A DNA stretch of 64,000 nt. Origin: DASZIT01 sp035948855. Its GTDB lineage: Bacteria > Actinomycetota > Acidimicrobiia > Acidimicrobiales > RAAP-2. Where the stretch lies: positions 34,488 through 98,487 of the forward strand of contig DASZIT010000014.1 in the NCBI GenBank assembly GCA_035948855.1. The letters are read 5' to 3'. Position 1 is the first letter of the stretch. Every line of letters begins with the position of its first letter. A program made the translations under genes and the position numbers. Of the stretch, positions 35,661-45,032 are shown one piece after another. The notes under the pieces are model-generated. The model saw only the letters and a list, made by a program, of their open reading frames with translations, searched no databases and was not told where the DNA came from.

Positions 35661-36706
35661 GACGGGGTGACCTCGATCACCACCTTGACGTCGTCGGGCT
35701 TCCGGTCGAGCGCCTGCTGCCAGGATTCGAGCGGCACCCGTCGGGTGATGAGCTTCCCCAGCCAGGCGGGGTCGGCGGCGGCCAGGCCGTCAGCCGCCGC
35801 CTGGTAGTGGCGACGGTTGGCGTTGACCGAGCCGACTACCGCCTCGTTCTGCAGCACCATCGACCGGTTCAACGCCCCTTCGTCGACGGTGATGGTGTGC
35901 CCACCTGACGACACCCCGGTGAGGCACACCACCCCGCCGGTCCCGATGTGCTCCATGGCGTCGAGGACCAGTGACGACACCCCGGTGCACTCGAGGATGA
36001 CGTCGGGATCCTTGACCGAGTCTTCGATGGAACCGGTGTGGTAGGTGGCACCCAGCTCGGCGACCAGCTGCGGCTTGAGCCCGCCGGTGACCTGGTCGAA
36101 GACGTGGACATCCAGGCCGCGCTGGCGCCCGAGCATGGCCGCCAACAGCCCGATGGGCCCGGCCCCGGTGACCACCACCGTCTTCGGATCCCAGTGGGCC
36201 CGGCCACCGATCCGGTCGACCTGTTCCCACGCCTTGGCCACCACGCTGGTCGGTTCGAGGAGGACACCGAGAAAGCCCAGCTTCGGGTCGACCTTGACGG
36301 CGAACTCCGGGGTGATCCGGTACCGCTCGGACAGGTAGCCGTCGTGTTCCTTGATGCCCCGCTCGGTGTACAGGCCGTTGCGACAGAAATCCCATTCGCC
36401 CACCGCACAGTTGGCACACGGGACCGGATCCGGTCGGCGGACGATCCCCACCACGTAATCGCCCTTGGCCAGATCTCCACCCGCCGGGGCTTCGAGCACC
36501 TGCCCCAACGACTCGTGCCCCAGCACCAGCCGCTCGCGTCCGGGAGGAGGCCACCCGTAGGCTCCCGACAGGATCTCGATGTCGGTGCCGCAGATGCCGA
36601 CCGCCAGGGTCTGGACCAGCACCGGTCCGTCGGAGGCCGGCGGTTCGTCCACATCGTCGAGTCGGGCGGAGTCTTTGGTCAACGGAACGACGGTCAGTGC
36701 TTTCAT
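35657..36706 (-). CDS. Glucose 1-dehydrogenase-like zinc MDR enzyme
   Basis: Predicted to oxidise D-glucose to gluconolactone with NAD(P). It has 349 residues; GGAAGGGAAA precedes the ATG. Catalytic zinc ligands are C39 (GICGTDIEI) and H64 (LVLGHESLG). The GDH-specific stretch GIVRRPDPVPCANCAVGEWD carries Cys 97, 100 and 108; the first of four structural-zinc cysteines is absent, as I recall from some archaeal glucose dehydrogenases. Cofactor motif: VVVTGAGPIGLLAAM. The gene lies between a GH15 glucoamylase/trehalase upstream and an MBL hydrolase downstream on the same strand, giving a plausible oligosaccharide to glucose to gluconate path. Confidence 0.85.
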   Translation of the reverse strand: MKALTVVPLTKDSARLDDVDEPPASDGPVLVQTLAVGICGTDIEILSGAYGWPPPGRERLVLGHESLGQVLEAPAGGDLAKGDYVVGIVRRPDPVPCANCAVGEWDFCRNGLYTERGIKEHDGYLSERYRITPEFAVKVDPKLGFLGVLLEPTSVVAKAWEQVDRIGGRAHWDPKTVVVTGAGPIGLLAAMLGRQRGLDVHVFDQVTGGLKPQLVAELGATYHTGSIEDSVKDPDVILECTGVSSLVLDAMEHIGTGGVVCLTGVSSGGHTITVDEGALNRSMVLQNEAVVGSVNANRRHYQAAADGLAAADPAWLGKLITRRVPLESWQQALDRKPDDVKVVIEVTPS

Positions 36707-36762
36707 GGATTTCCCTTCCTGAAGGTCGGACCCGGAGTGGTCGTCGATGGAGAGATGGCCGC

Positions 36763-38712
36763 CTACTCGGAGGCTGACCCGGTGGCGTTGATCTCGGCTT
36801 CGGAGGCTCCTCCCGCCGGCGCCGGGGCGGGGCGAGCCGGACGGCGAAGGGAGTGGCCACCGAGGTGCATCCGTCCGGTACCCGTCTTCGAACGGGTGGT
36901 GGCCCGCCGGACATGGCTCAAGGTGTGCGGGATCGCCACCGGCTTTTCGTGACCATTGAGCTTGGCCACCGAGTTCACCAGCGACACGTGGGAGAACGCT
37001 TGGGGGAAGTTCCCCACCAGCCGGCCGGCCACCGGGTCATATTCCTCGGAGAGCAGGCCCAGGTCGTTGCGAAGGGACAACAAGCGCTCGAGCATCTCCC
37101 GGGCGTCGTCGGTCCGCCCGAGCATGGCCAGGCAGTCGACCATCCAGAACGAGCAGGCCAGAAAGGCTCCCTCCCGCCCGCTCAACCCGTCGACGTCGCC
37201 GGTGTCGGCGGTCCGGTATCGGAGCACGAAGCCACCGTCCATCAGTTCCCGCTCCACCGCTTCGATGGTTCCCTTGACCCGGGGGTCGGTGGCCGGCAGG
37301 AAGCCCACGATCGGAATCATCAGCAGGCTGGCATCGAGCTGGTCGGACCCGTAGTACTGGGTGAACGACCCCTTGTCGGCGTTGAAGCCCTCGTCCGTCA
37401 CCTGGTCATGGATCTCGGCCCGGATCTCCCGCCAATGGTCGACCGGGCCGTCCATCCCGCAGTTCTCCACCGTCTTGATGGCGCGGTCCATGGCCACCCA
37501 GGCCATGACCTTCGAATGGGTGAAGTGCCGCCTCGGGCCCCGAACCTCCCAGATGCCATCGTCGGGCTCACGCCACCCGGCCTCCAGGAATTCCATGAGC
37601 TCGCGCTGTAGCTCCCAGGCCGGCGTCTCGACGTTGTCACCCGACAGCGACGCCTCGTACAGCGCCGACATCACTTCCCCGTAGACATCCAGCTGGAACT
37701 GGCCGGCGGCGGCGTTGCCGATCCTGACCGGCGACGAATCCTCGTAGCCGGGCAGCCAGGTGACCTCCCACTCGTCGAGGCGGCGCTCACCGGCCGGGCC
37801 GTACATGATCTGCATCTGCGACGGGTCGCCGGCCACCGCCCGCAGCAGCCAGTCGCGCCAGGACATCGCCTCCTGGTAGAACCCGCCCCGCATCAGGGAC
37901 TCCAGGGTGAGGGTGGCGTCGCGCAACCAACAGAACCGGTAGTCCCAGTTCCGCGCTCCTCCGAGGGTCTCGGGGAGGGAGGTGGTGGCCGCGGCCACGA
38001 TCCCGCCGGTCGGTTGGTAGGTCAGTGCCTTGAGGGTGATGAGGGACCGCACCACCGCGTCCCGGTCGGGACCCTCATAGGTGCCCTGGGCGACCCAGTC
38101 CCGCCACCAGTTCTCAGTGTCGTCGATGGCATACACCGCATCGACCGGGCGGGGTGGCTCCTCACAGGCGGCGAACCACGCCAACGAGAACGGGACCCGC
38201 TGGCCCTCGGTCACGGTGAACCTGGCCACCGTGGACATGTCCTTGCCCTCGGTGTGGATCGGCGTCCAGAGGGAAAGGCCGTCGGGTCCGGCGATCGCCA
38301 CCAGGGTCCCGTCGAGCCGCCGCACCCACGGGATGATCTGTCCGTAGCCAAAGCGCATGGTGAGCACCATGTCCATGGTGACCGTGCCCCGCACTCCTTC
38401 CACCAACCGCACCACTTCGGGATGTTGCTGACGGATCGGCATGCAGTCGATGACCCTGACGGTTCCTTCGTCGGTCACGAACTCCGACTCGAGCACCAGC
38501 GAATCGCCGCGGTAGCGTCGGTGGGTCGCCCGGTGCGACCCGACGGGGGCCAACTTCCAGCAGCCGTGATCCGCGGTACCCAGGAGCTTCGAAAAGCAGG
38601 CCGCCGAGTCGAAGCGAGGCAGACAGAGCCAATCGATGGAGCCATCGCGCCCGACCAACGCAGCCGTGTGGAGATCACCGATGATTCCGTAGTCCTCAAT
38701 GGGCAGGCTCAT
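36763..38712 (-). CDS. Glycoside hydrolase family 15 (glucoamylase/trehalase type)
   Basis: A 649-residue cytoplasmic enzyme (no signal peptide). The GH15 entry LPIEDYGIIGDLHTAALVGRDG is characteristic, continuing with SIDWLCLPRFDSAACFSKLLG; later come LGGARNWDYRFCWLRDATLTL and the C-terminal catalytic region LVGNFPQAFSHVSLVNSV. In actinobacteria close relatives hydrolyse trehalose or short malto-oligosaccharides; the exact substrate cannot be told. The last about 55 residues are an Arg/Pro/Ala tail. It sits 56 bases upstream of the glucose dehydrogenase gene, which would consume its product. Confidence 0.9.
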   Translation of the reverse strand: MSLPIEDYGIIGDLHTAALVGRDGSIDWLCLPRFDSAACFSKLLGTADHGCWKLAPVGSHRATHRRYRGDSLVLESEFVTDEGTVRVIDCMPIRQQHPEVVRLVEGVRGTVTMDMVLTMRFGYGQIIPWVRRLDGTLVAIAGPDGLSLWTPIHTEGKDMSTVARFTVTEGQRVPFSLAWFAACEEPPRPVDAVYAIDDTENWWRDWVAQGTYEGPDRDAVVRSLITLKALTYQPTGGIVAAATTSLPETLGGARNWDYRFCWLRDATLTLESLMRGGFYQEAMSWRDWLLRAVAGDPSQMQIMYGPAGERRLDEWEVTWLPGYEDSSPVRIGNAAAGQFQLDVYGEVMSALYEASLSGDNVETPAWELQRELMEFLEAGWREPDDGIWEVRGPRRHFTHSKVMAWVAMDRAIKTVENCGMDGPVDHWREIRAEIHDQVTDEGFNADKGSFTQYYGSDQLDASLLMIPIVGFLPATDPRVKGTIEAVERELMDGGFVLRYRTADTGDVDGLSGREGAFLACSFWMVDCLAMLGRTDDAREMLERLLSLRNDLGLLSEEYDPVAGRLVGNFPQAFSHVSLVNSVAKLNGHEKPVAIPHTLSHVRRATTRSKTGTGRMHLGGHSLRRPARPAPAPAGGASEAEINATGSASE

Positions 38713-38782
38713 GGTCTATGTCTAGTCGGGCGTCTCTGGTTCTGCGGTCGCGATCCTGTCCGAGCGCGGCAGGTAAGGACGA

Positions 38783-39955
38783 TCAGCTGTTGGCGCAGGG
38801 CCCGGTGCCGACTGCGCCGGAGGCGGCCTCGGCTTTTTGGACTCGTGACAACACCCCGGGAGAGGTGAGCGCATATCCGATGTCCCCGTTGGTCGTCGAA
38901 CGGGAGAAGACCACGCCGATCACCCGTCCGTCGGCCTCGACCAGCGGGCCACCGGAGTTGCCGGGACGCACCACCGCCTGGACTTCGTAGACGTCGCGGA
39001 GGGTGAGCGCCTGGCCGTAGATGTCCCGGCCCTCGGCGGAGAAATTGGCCATGATCCCGGCCGGCGCCACAGTGAACGGGCCTCCGCCCGGATACCCCAG
39101 GACCAGGGCCTGCACCCCCCGGGCGACATCGTTCGGGTTGAGGGTGAGCGGGCGCTCGCGGAGTCCGGAGACCCGCATCACCGCCAGATCGTAGGTGGGG
39201 TCGAAGAGGACAACTGTGGTGTCGTGGATCCCCGCGCTGTCCTGGACGGTGGGACGGGCGATCCCGGCCACCACATGGGCATTGGTCACCACCAGTCCCG
39301 GCGCCACCACGAATCCGGAGCCCTCTTGGATGTCACCGCACCCCGATCCGACGATCTTGACGGTGGACGGACCGGCAATGTTCAACGCGGTCTGCATCTG
39401 GGCGTCGCCGGGAAGCGTCACCGGTCCGGCTGACGCTGGAGCCAGTTGCGCGAACACCGGCGGGAAGCCCTCGGCCGAGAGGAACCCCTGCACCCGGGAG
39501 AACACCGACGGGGGGGCCGGGAGCACGCTGTCCAGAGATCGGATGATCTGGGAACCGGAGATGGAGGCATTGATCGGGAGATACGAGCTGTTGACCAGGG
39601 TGCTGGCCACCAGCCAGGTGGCCAGCAGCGAGGCGATGACCGCCACCACCACCCCGAGTCCCGAATCGACGGCCCCCAGTCGGCCCCGATGGACCCGCTT
39701 GAAGAGTTTGACCCCCACCGTGCGCCCGATGACTCCGCACAGGATGGCGATGCCCAACATGGTGATGAGGGCCACCGCCGCCCGGCTGGTGGACGAGTGG
39801 ACCCAGGTGGCGGTGACCGACGCCAGCAGCGCGCCGAGATAGAGGCCGATCCAGAAGCCACCGAAGGAGAGCACCTGCATCAACCCACCCAGTCGCAACC
39901 CCTGAATGGCGGCGATGGCCACGACCACCAGGATCAGGATGTCGACCAAATTCAT
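38783..39955 (-). CDS. MarP-type membrane serine protease (CvpA plus trypsin-like domain)
   Basis: The N-terminal half has four hydrophobic helices like colicin V production protein (MNLVDILILVVVAIAAIQGL, GLYLGALLASVTATWV). The C-terminal half is an extracytoplasmic trypsin-like protease with catalytic His in VVTNAHVVAG, Asp in DPTYDLAVMRV and Ser in RPGNSGGPLVE. Cysteines in GSGCGD and at the very end (GTGPCANS) match the redox disulfide of mycobacterial MarP (Rv3671c), which is needed for acid resistance and cell-wall hydrolase processing. The start is ATG 39955, which sits downstream of a G-rich Shine-Dalgarno; GTG 39964 is too close to that site. It is 390 residues. An envelope-stress protease role is likely. 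Confidence 0.92.
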   Translation of the reverse strand: MNLVDILILVVVAIAAIQGLRLGGLMQVLSFGGFWIGLYLGALLASVTATWVHSSTSRAAVALITMLGIAILCGVIGRTVGVKLFKRVHRGRLGAVDSGLGVVVAVIASLLATWLVASTLVNSSYLPINASISGSQIIRSLDSVLPAPPSVFSRVQGFLSAEGFPPVFAQLAPASAGPVTLPGDAQMQTALNIAGPSTVKIVGSGCGDIQEGSGFVVAPGLVVTNAHVVAGIARPTVQDSAGIHDTTVVLFDPTYDLAVMRVSGLRERPLTLNPNDVARGVQALVLGYPGGGPFTVAPAGIMANFSAEGRDIYGQALTLRDVYEVQAVVRPGNSGGPLVEADGRVIGVVFSRSTTNGDIGYALTSPGVLSRVQKAEAASGAVGTGPCANS

Positions 39956-40178
39956 CCGGTCCACTCCCCCCCGGGTCCCGAAGCGTCAAGAATGTGTAAA
40001 AGGACTTCGATCACCGACGGTCAACGGTAGACGGCGAACCACCCGTGGTGAGTTCAATACGGGAAGAAATCCTGCGTACGAGCCTCCAAGCGTGGCAAGA
40101 TCGCGTCCGACCGGGCCAACCGACGGTCCTCATCGCTCACCCACCGGACCATTTCCACTCAAGAGATCGGATTTCCCG

Positions 40179-41030
40179 ATGACCGATAGCAATCCTCCTC
40201 CGAGCGATCCGCCACCCGAACAACCGGAGACGCCGGCCGCCGCCCCTCCTCATCCACCTCCCCCTCCGGTTGCACCCCCTCCGCCCCCGGCCGCCGCGCC
40301 GCCCCCTCCACCCCCGGTGGCCGCACCGCCCCCTCCGCCGAGCGCGGCTCCGTGGGCGCCCGCATCGAGCTCACCACCGCCAATGAGTGCCCCGGTCTAC
40401 GCCCAACCGCCACCGGCTTCCTCTTATGCACCGCCGCCGGGTGGGGCCCCTCCGTACGGGACGCCTCCGCCGCCGGGGGCTCCTGGCTACGGCGCGTCTC
40501 CCTATGGCGCGCCTCCCTACGGGCAACCGCCGGCCGGTGCCCCCTACGGCTACGTAACCGGGCCGGTCGACGTGCTGGGTCGCCCGCTGGCCGAGTGGTG
40601 GCAGCGGGCGGTGGCCATCATCATCGACAGCGTCATGCTCGGAATCATCTTTGCCATTCTGCGCGGCATCTTCGGCGGTGGGAACACCATCGTGTTCAAC
40701 TCGAACGGCACGACCACAGTCCACACCGGTCACTTGATCATCGCGGAGATCATCGAAGTCGTGCTCACACTCGCCTACTTCGGAATCTTCGACGGAAGTG
40801 CACAGGGTCAAACCCTGGGCAAGATGGCCCTGGGCATTGCCACTCGCGACATCAATACCGGTGGCCCTATCGGCCCCGGGCGGGCCGTGCTCCGTCGGTT
40901 CATCTACACCATCCTGTGGGCCCTCCTGTTCATCCCGGGACTGATCAACGTGCTGTCTCCGTTGTGGGATCAACGACGCCAGGCCTGGCACGACAAGGCC
41001 GTCTCTTCTGACGTCATCAAGACCCGTTAG
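40179..41030 (+). CDS. RDD-family membrane protein with Pro-rich N-terminus
   Basis: A 283-residue protein. Residues 1-130 are extreme in Pro, Ala and Gly, with PPPPP runs and a PYGAPPYG-type stretch, a cytoplasmic low-complexity region common in actinobacterial RDD proteins. The RDD domain (about 140-280) has LGRPLAEWWQRAVAIIIDSV with the first Arg-Asp pair, then DGSAQGQTLGKMALGI and a final WDQRRQAWHDKAV, and three or four transmembrane helices. RDD proteins have been linked to ion exchange in some bacteria, but function here is open. The lipoprotein gene follows 13 bases later. Confidence 0.85.
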   Translation: MTDSNPPPSDPPPEQPETPAAAPPHPPPPPVAPPPPPAAAPPPPPPVAAPPPPPSAAPWAPASSSPPPMSAPVYAQPPPASSYAPPPGGAPPYGTPPPPGAPGYGASPYGAPPYGQPPAGAPYGYVTGPVDVLGRPLAEWWQRAVAIIIDSVMLGIIFAILRGIFGGGNTIVFNSNGTTTVHTGHLIIAEIIEVVLTLAYFGIFDGSAQGQTLGKMALGIATRDINTGGPIGPGRAVLRRFIYTILWALLFIPGLINVLSPLWDQRRQAWHDKAVSSDVIKTR

Positions 41031-41043
41031 GCACCTCTCCACC

Positions 41044-42312
41044 ATGAGGGGTGCATCCCGCCTACCAAAACGGGCGGCCTTGGCCGCGGTCCTCATCGGG
41101 GCCCTGCTGGCTGGGTGTACATCGGGGCCCGCACACCTCTCATCAGGGAAAACGTCGGTCACCCTGGCCACCGTCCCCTTCAAATCCGGATCGCCATGGA
41201 GCGGCTCGCTGGTCCCGCTGGTGCCGCCCAAGCCGGTCAATTCGGTGACGGCGGTCACTTGCGTGACGGCTTCCAAATGCTGGGCCGTCGGCTCCACCGT
41301 CGGCAGTGGTGGCGCACCCAACGGGGCCGCATTGATCGCCACTTCGAACGGGGGAGCCAGTTGGATCGCCCAGCCCATCCCGCCGACTACCGGCTACCTC
41401 GCCGGCATTGCCTGCAGCACTCCGTCCCAGTGCGTGGCCGTCGGCCAGGGCCAGGGCAACCAGGGCATCGCCATCTCCACCAACAACGGCGGCACCAGTT
41501 GGGGTCAGGCGGCGGTGCCGGCGGGGATCGGCGACGTGACCGCGGTGACCTGCGAGTCGGATCGCCGCTGCATGGCCATCGGATCGCTCGGTGCCGGCGA
41601 TGCCGCCTTGGTGTCGACCTCGGCCGGCGCCACCTGGAGCCAGGCGGGTACGTTGTCCGGAGGCACCAGCGGTGCCAGCGGCGTCTCCTGCATCGATGCC
41701 CAGCATTGCTGGGTGAGCGGTCACACCCTGTCCGGTTCGGTGGTGTCCACCTCGAACGGTGGCGCTTCCTGGACCACCCTTCCCATACCCGCGGGTTCGG
41801 GCTTTTTGAATTCCGTCTCCTGCGTTCAGGGGCCGGCCGACCAGGCGGGTGCGGTGCCGGGTACCGCACCCAGCGGTCAGATCACGGTGCCCACCGCACC
41901 GACCAGCGCCGCCCCGTCAACCACGTCGTCGCTTCCCGCCGGTCAGCCCGGCGTGCGGTGCACGGTGGTCGGGACCACCGCCACCGCGCAGAACGTGGCC
42001 CGCACCGGCCACGGCGTGGTCTTCACCAGCTCGAACGGGGGAGCGACCTGGGCCAGTCAGCCGGCGCCGGCCTCCGTCGCCGAACTCTTCAGCGTCTCCT
42101 GCGTCGCCGACGACACCTGTGTGGCCACCGGAAGCACGGTCACCAGTTCACCCACCTCCGGGGTCCTGCTCTTCACCGGGCCCACCACCAAGCCCTGGAA
42201 GGGGGCCACCACGGTCACCTCCCCCGAGCCCCTCTTGGGTGTGACCTGTACCTCCACCTCGCAATGCGTATCGGTGGGTGAATCGATCATCCAGCATCTG
42301 GTCGGGCCATGA
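41044..42312 (+). CDS. Exported lipoprotein with repeated beta-propeller-like units and paired cysteines
   Basis: A 422-residue predicted lipoprotein: basic start, hydrophobic core and lipobox LLAGC (Cys about 24). The mature part has at least six copies of a unit of about 45-60 residues. Each combines a V-x-C strand, a C-W-A/V-V/S-G turn and TSNGGASW-type asp-box/BNR-like loops (ISTNNGGTSW, VSTSAGATWS, VSTSNGGASW, FTSSNGGATW), so a beta-propeller like sialidase/YCF48 proteins is predicted. Nearly every unit carries two Cys that could form a blade-internal disulfide, fitting an extracytoplasmic place. A Pro/Thr insert (about 275-305) interrupts one blade. It is probably cotranscribed with the RDD gene. 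Binding or scaffold function; no catalytic motif seen. Confidence 0.75.
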   Translation: MRGASRLPKRAALAAVLIGALLAGCTSGPAHLSSGKTSVTLATVPFKSGSPWSGSLVPLVPPKPVNSVTAVTCVTASKCWAVGSTVGSGGAPNGAALIATSNGGASWIAQPIPPTTGYLAGIACSTPSQCVAVGQGQGNQGIAISTNNGGTSWGQAAVPAGIGDVTAVTCESDRRCMAIGSLGAGDAALVSTSAGATWSQAGTLSGGTSGASGVSCIDAQHCWVSGHTLSGSVVSTSNGGASWTTLPIPAGSGFLNSVSCVQGPADQAGAVPGTAPSGQITVPTAPTSAAPSTTSSLPAGQPGVRCTVVGTTATAQNVARTGHGVVFTSSNGGATWASQPAPASVAELFSVSCVADDTCVATGSTVTSSPTSGVLLFTGPTTKPWKGATTVTSPEPLLGVTCTSTSQCVSVGESIIQHLVGP

Positions 42313-42351
42313 GCGGCTGGCGGCTCCGGCCCGGCGGTTCGGGACGGCCTC

Positions 42352-43416
42352 ATGCCCGATGACCGGACCACCGTCACCGAACTCGGGACCGCCCTCGGGA
42401 CCCTCGGATATCCGGACCTTTCCCGCGCCCTGGACCGACGGCCGGAGGAGCTGCGGATAGGCGACGACACCTGGGAGCAGCTGCAGGTCATCCACCGGGA
42501 GGGGCGGTTCGCCGCCGAGTTCCACATGGCGTTCGAGAACGGGCGAGCCATGTTGGCCGCGCCCGATGGGCTCGGTGGTCGAGTCCCGCGGATCATCGAG
42601 TGGACCGGCGGTCGCCGGGCTCCGGGTGACGAAGTTGCCCCCATCGATCTCCGCATCGACCACGTGTACCTGATCAGCTGCAAGTACGAGTCCGACATTC
42701 TCGCCAATACCTCGCCGGCCCGTTTGTTCGAGGGCTTGCTGGCCATGTCCGGGCGCTGGGACCGTTCCGACTGGTTCGAGGCGGTGGCGGTTGACGAGTT
42801 GTTGGCCCTCTACGCCGCCTGTTTGCGGGCTACCGGGCTGACCCACTTTCCGCCGGCTCCCGGACTCTGCAGCAAAGAGCAACACCGCGAGCTCCGGGAT
42901 GCCCTGGCTGGACGGTCCTACCCCGATGAGGAAACCAAGGCCGCCTACGTCAGGTTGTGCGCGACGGTAAGCCGGGAGTCAGCCCAACGTTGGCGGCGGC
43001 GGATGGACGAAGCCGGTATCGGATCCGAACTGATGGTCTGGCGCTTGCTGCGGATCGGCAGTGCTCCCTATTTCGTACTCGGCATCGATCGGCGTAGCGG
43101 CCAACCGGTCCAGTACCGGATCTCCAGCCCCTGGGACTGGCGGGACGAGTTCGAGGTCGTCGATTTCGGCATCGCCGCCGGAGCCGCCGGTCAGCCCCGG
43201 GTCGACTGGCACTGTCGGTATCGGTCCCGCCATCAGGGATCCCGCCATCAATCGACGGTCGCCGGTCATGTCGAGATCCGGTGGAGCCACGGCCGATTCG
43301 CCCATCCACCGGAGGCCAAGATCTATCTGGATACCCCGATGGACGAACTGCCGGGGTATCACGCCCTGTCGGACACCGGGGAGCCTCAACTCAGACTGTG
43401 GTCAACCACCTCGTAG
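42352..43416 (+). CDS. Unrecognised cytoplasmic protein, weak PD-(D/E)xK-like pattern
   Basis: A 354-residue soluble protein that I do not recognise. It has no signal or membrane segment. The N-terminal part has IPR-type basic strands and an EW at 83-84. PIDLRIDHVYLISCKYESD (97-115) shows an Asp, a hydrophobic strand and a Lys (K111), loosely like the PD-(D/E)xK nuclease core with Ser in place of Glu. The middle is helical and acidic/basic mixed. The C-terminal third has many Arg/His/Trp (WHCRYRSRHQGSRHQS and HVEIRWSHGRFAHPP). The stop is one base from the convergent antiporter stop. A nucleic-acid enzyme is possible but unproven. Confidence 0.55.
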   Translation: MPDDRTTVTELGTALGTLGYPDLSRALDRRPEELRIGDDTWEQLQVIHREGRFAAEFHMAFENGRAMLAAPDGLGGRVPRIIEWTGGRRAPGDEVAPIDLRIDHVYLISCKYESDILANTSPARLFEGLLAMSGRWDRSDWFEAVAVDELLALYAACLRATGLTHFPPAPGLCSKEQHRELRDALAGRSYPDEETKAAYVRLCATVSRESAQRWRRRMDEAGIGSELMVWRLLRIGSAPYFVLGIDRRSGQPVQYRISSPWDWRDEFEVVDFGIAAGAAGQPRVDWHCRYRSRHQGSRHQSTVAGHVEIRWSHGRFAHPPEAKIYLDTPMDELPGYHALSDTGEPQLRLWSTTS

Positions 43417-43417
43417 A

Positions 43418-44677
43418 TCAACCCCTCCCGAACGGGTCCTCGTGGGGAGGCCCGGAGGACCCGGTGGCCGACGGCGGCGACGGGGGATCCACCGGGCCCG
43501 CCGATGCCGCCGGGGTGCCCCGGGGGAGCAACCGCAGTCCGACAATCGGAAAGATGAGCACCGAGAGCACGCCGGCGGCGATGAGGGCGGCGGCGTTCTC
43601 GGGAGCCATCTTGTCGGCCGCCACCCCGATCTCGGCGATCACCACGATCAACGGCAGCCCGGTGACCGAGAACAGCGCCAGGGCCAACCGCTGAGGTCTC
43701 GGCAACTGCTTGCGGTAGACCCACAGCGAGGGAGCGCCCCGGACCACCAGGAGGAGCAGCAGATAGAGCGGGATGCGCAGGGCGGCACTCGGATTGTGGA
43801 GAAGCGAATGGAGATCGAAGGTCACCCCGCTCACCACGAAGAAGATGGGAATCAGGAAGCCGAAGCCGATGGCCTCGAGCTTTCCCCGAATGACCGGGCT
43901 GTCGTCGCCCTCGGTGAACAGGCGGACCACGATCCCGGCGGCGACCGCCCCCAGCAGCACATCGAGGCCGAGGGTGGACGCCAGATACACGAGCAAGAAG
44001 ATGAGGAGGATGGATACCCGGATCGGGAGTTGGGAACTCGAATGGAGATGCCGGCCGAGCATGGCCACCACCCGGGGTTGCTGGGTGCGGGTGGCCAGCA
44101 GCGCGGCGGCCACCGCGGTAGCCAGGAACACCACCAGCAGCAGGATGGTGATCGCCGGATGCCGCTGGGTCAGAAATACCGAGACCGCCACGATGGGGCC
44201 GAACTCTCCAATGGTCCCCGCCGCCATCACGTGCTGGCCGAATTCGGTCTCCAACACCCCAGCGTCACGGATCAGCGGCAGCACCGTCCCGAGGGCAGTG
44301 GTCGTCAGGGTCAGCCCGAACACCAAAGGATCATGTTCGAGCCCGGTTGCGACCACGGCCAGCGAAAACGCCACCGCCACCACCGCGGAGGACACCCAGC
44401 TCGCGGTGGCCAGCCGCAACGGACGGCCCCGGATCCGCATGAGATCGAGTTCGTAGCCGGCCAGGAACATCAGGAAGGCCAGGCCCATGTCGGAAAATGC
44501 GCTCACCACGCTTCCGGTGTGGGCGAGTTTCAGGACATCGGGCCCGACCACGACCCCCAGGACGAGTTCGATCACCATGGCCGGGATGCCGAGTTTCCCG
44601 CTGAATTCGCCGAGGATCGGCGCCAGTACCGCAATTCCGGCCACCAGGACCAGGGTGGGGATCCACGAGGCGGCCAT
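43418..44677 (-). CDS. CPA2-family monovalent cation:proton antiporter
   Basis: An integral membrane exchanger of Na+/K+ for H+, 419 residues with about 12 helices. Family signs are GELSGKLGIP-like (LGEFSGKLGIPAMVIELVLGVVVGP), DMGLAFLMFLAGYELDL (the conserved F-L-x-G-x-E/D stretch) and LTTTALGTVLP. The C-terminus ends after the membrane part with a Pro/Gly-rich tail; no KTN/TrkA-N nucleotide domain is attached, so it is a short KefB/NapA-like form. Divergent from the phosphodiester-glycosidase-like gene. Confidence 0.88.
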   Translation of the reverse strand: MAASWIPTLVLVAGIAVLAPILGEFSGKLGIPAMVIELVLGVVVGPDVLKLAHTGSVVSAFSDMGLAFLMFLAGYELDLMRIRGRPLRLATASWVSSAVVAVAFSLAVVATGLEHDPLVFGLTLTTTALGTVLPLIRDAGVLETEFGQHVMAAGTIGEFGPIVAVSVFLTQRHPAITILLLVVFLATAVAAALLATRTQQPRVVAMLGRHLHSSSQLPIRVSILLIFLLVYLASTLGLDVLLGAVAAGIVVRLFTEGDDSPVIRGKLEAIGFGFLIPIFFVVSGVTFDLHSLLHNPSAALRIPLYLLLLLVVRGAPSLWVYRKQLPRPQRLALALFSVTGLPLIVVIAEIGVAADKMAPENAAALIAAGVLSVLIFPIVGLRLLPRGTPAASAGPVDPPSPPSATGSSGPPHEDPFGRG

Positions 44678-45032
44678 CGCTGCCTACCGCCGACGAGGAA
44701 GGGCGACGATGGTCCAACCCGACTCCCCGGCCGGCGTCGGACATCCGCACTCCACGGTTCGGCAGTGTACTTGGGGGAAGCTGAGCGCTTGGCCCGAACC
44801 GGCGGAAACGGCGGGAGACCCGCTGGTCACAAGGGTGGCTCCCCCAACGACCCCACTCCAGGTCACGCCCCAGCTAAAGTTTGTTTCCTAGTGGTCGATC
44901 CTCACATGCTCGCGTACCTTGCCGGATCCGGCCGCGCTCCTGGTGGTCTTTCACCACAATCACGATGGCCAATACTGGTTCACCGCCCGGGGTCGTCATT
45001 CCCCTCACCTCGCCTCATCTAGACGGGCGAGC
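44678..45032. other. 355-base divergent intergenic region, antiporter / 45033 gene
   Basis: I see no convincing gene here. The stretch 44870-44960 is less GC-rich, and contains a hairpin GTGGT-CTTTC-ACCAC at 44943-44957, 76 bases before the next start codon. Promoters for both neighbours are expected, but no hexamer pair is strong enough to call. Confidence 0.4.

Noticed and set aside
40220..40540. C-rich repeat tract as a structural DNA repeat
   Set aside because: It encodes the Pro-rich N-terminus of the RDD protein in frame, a known feature of that family.
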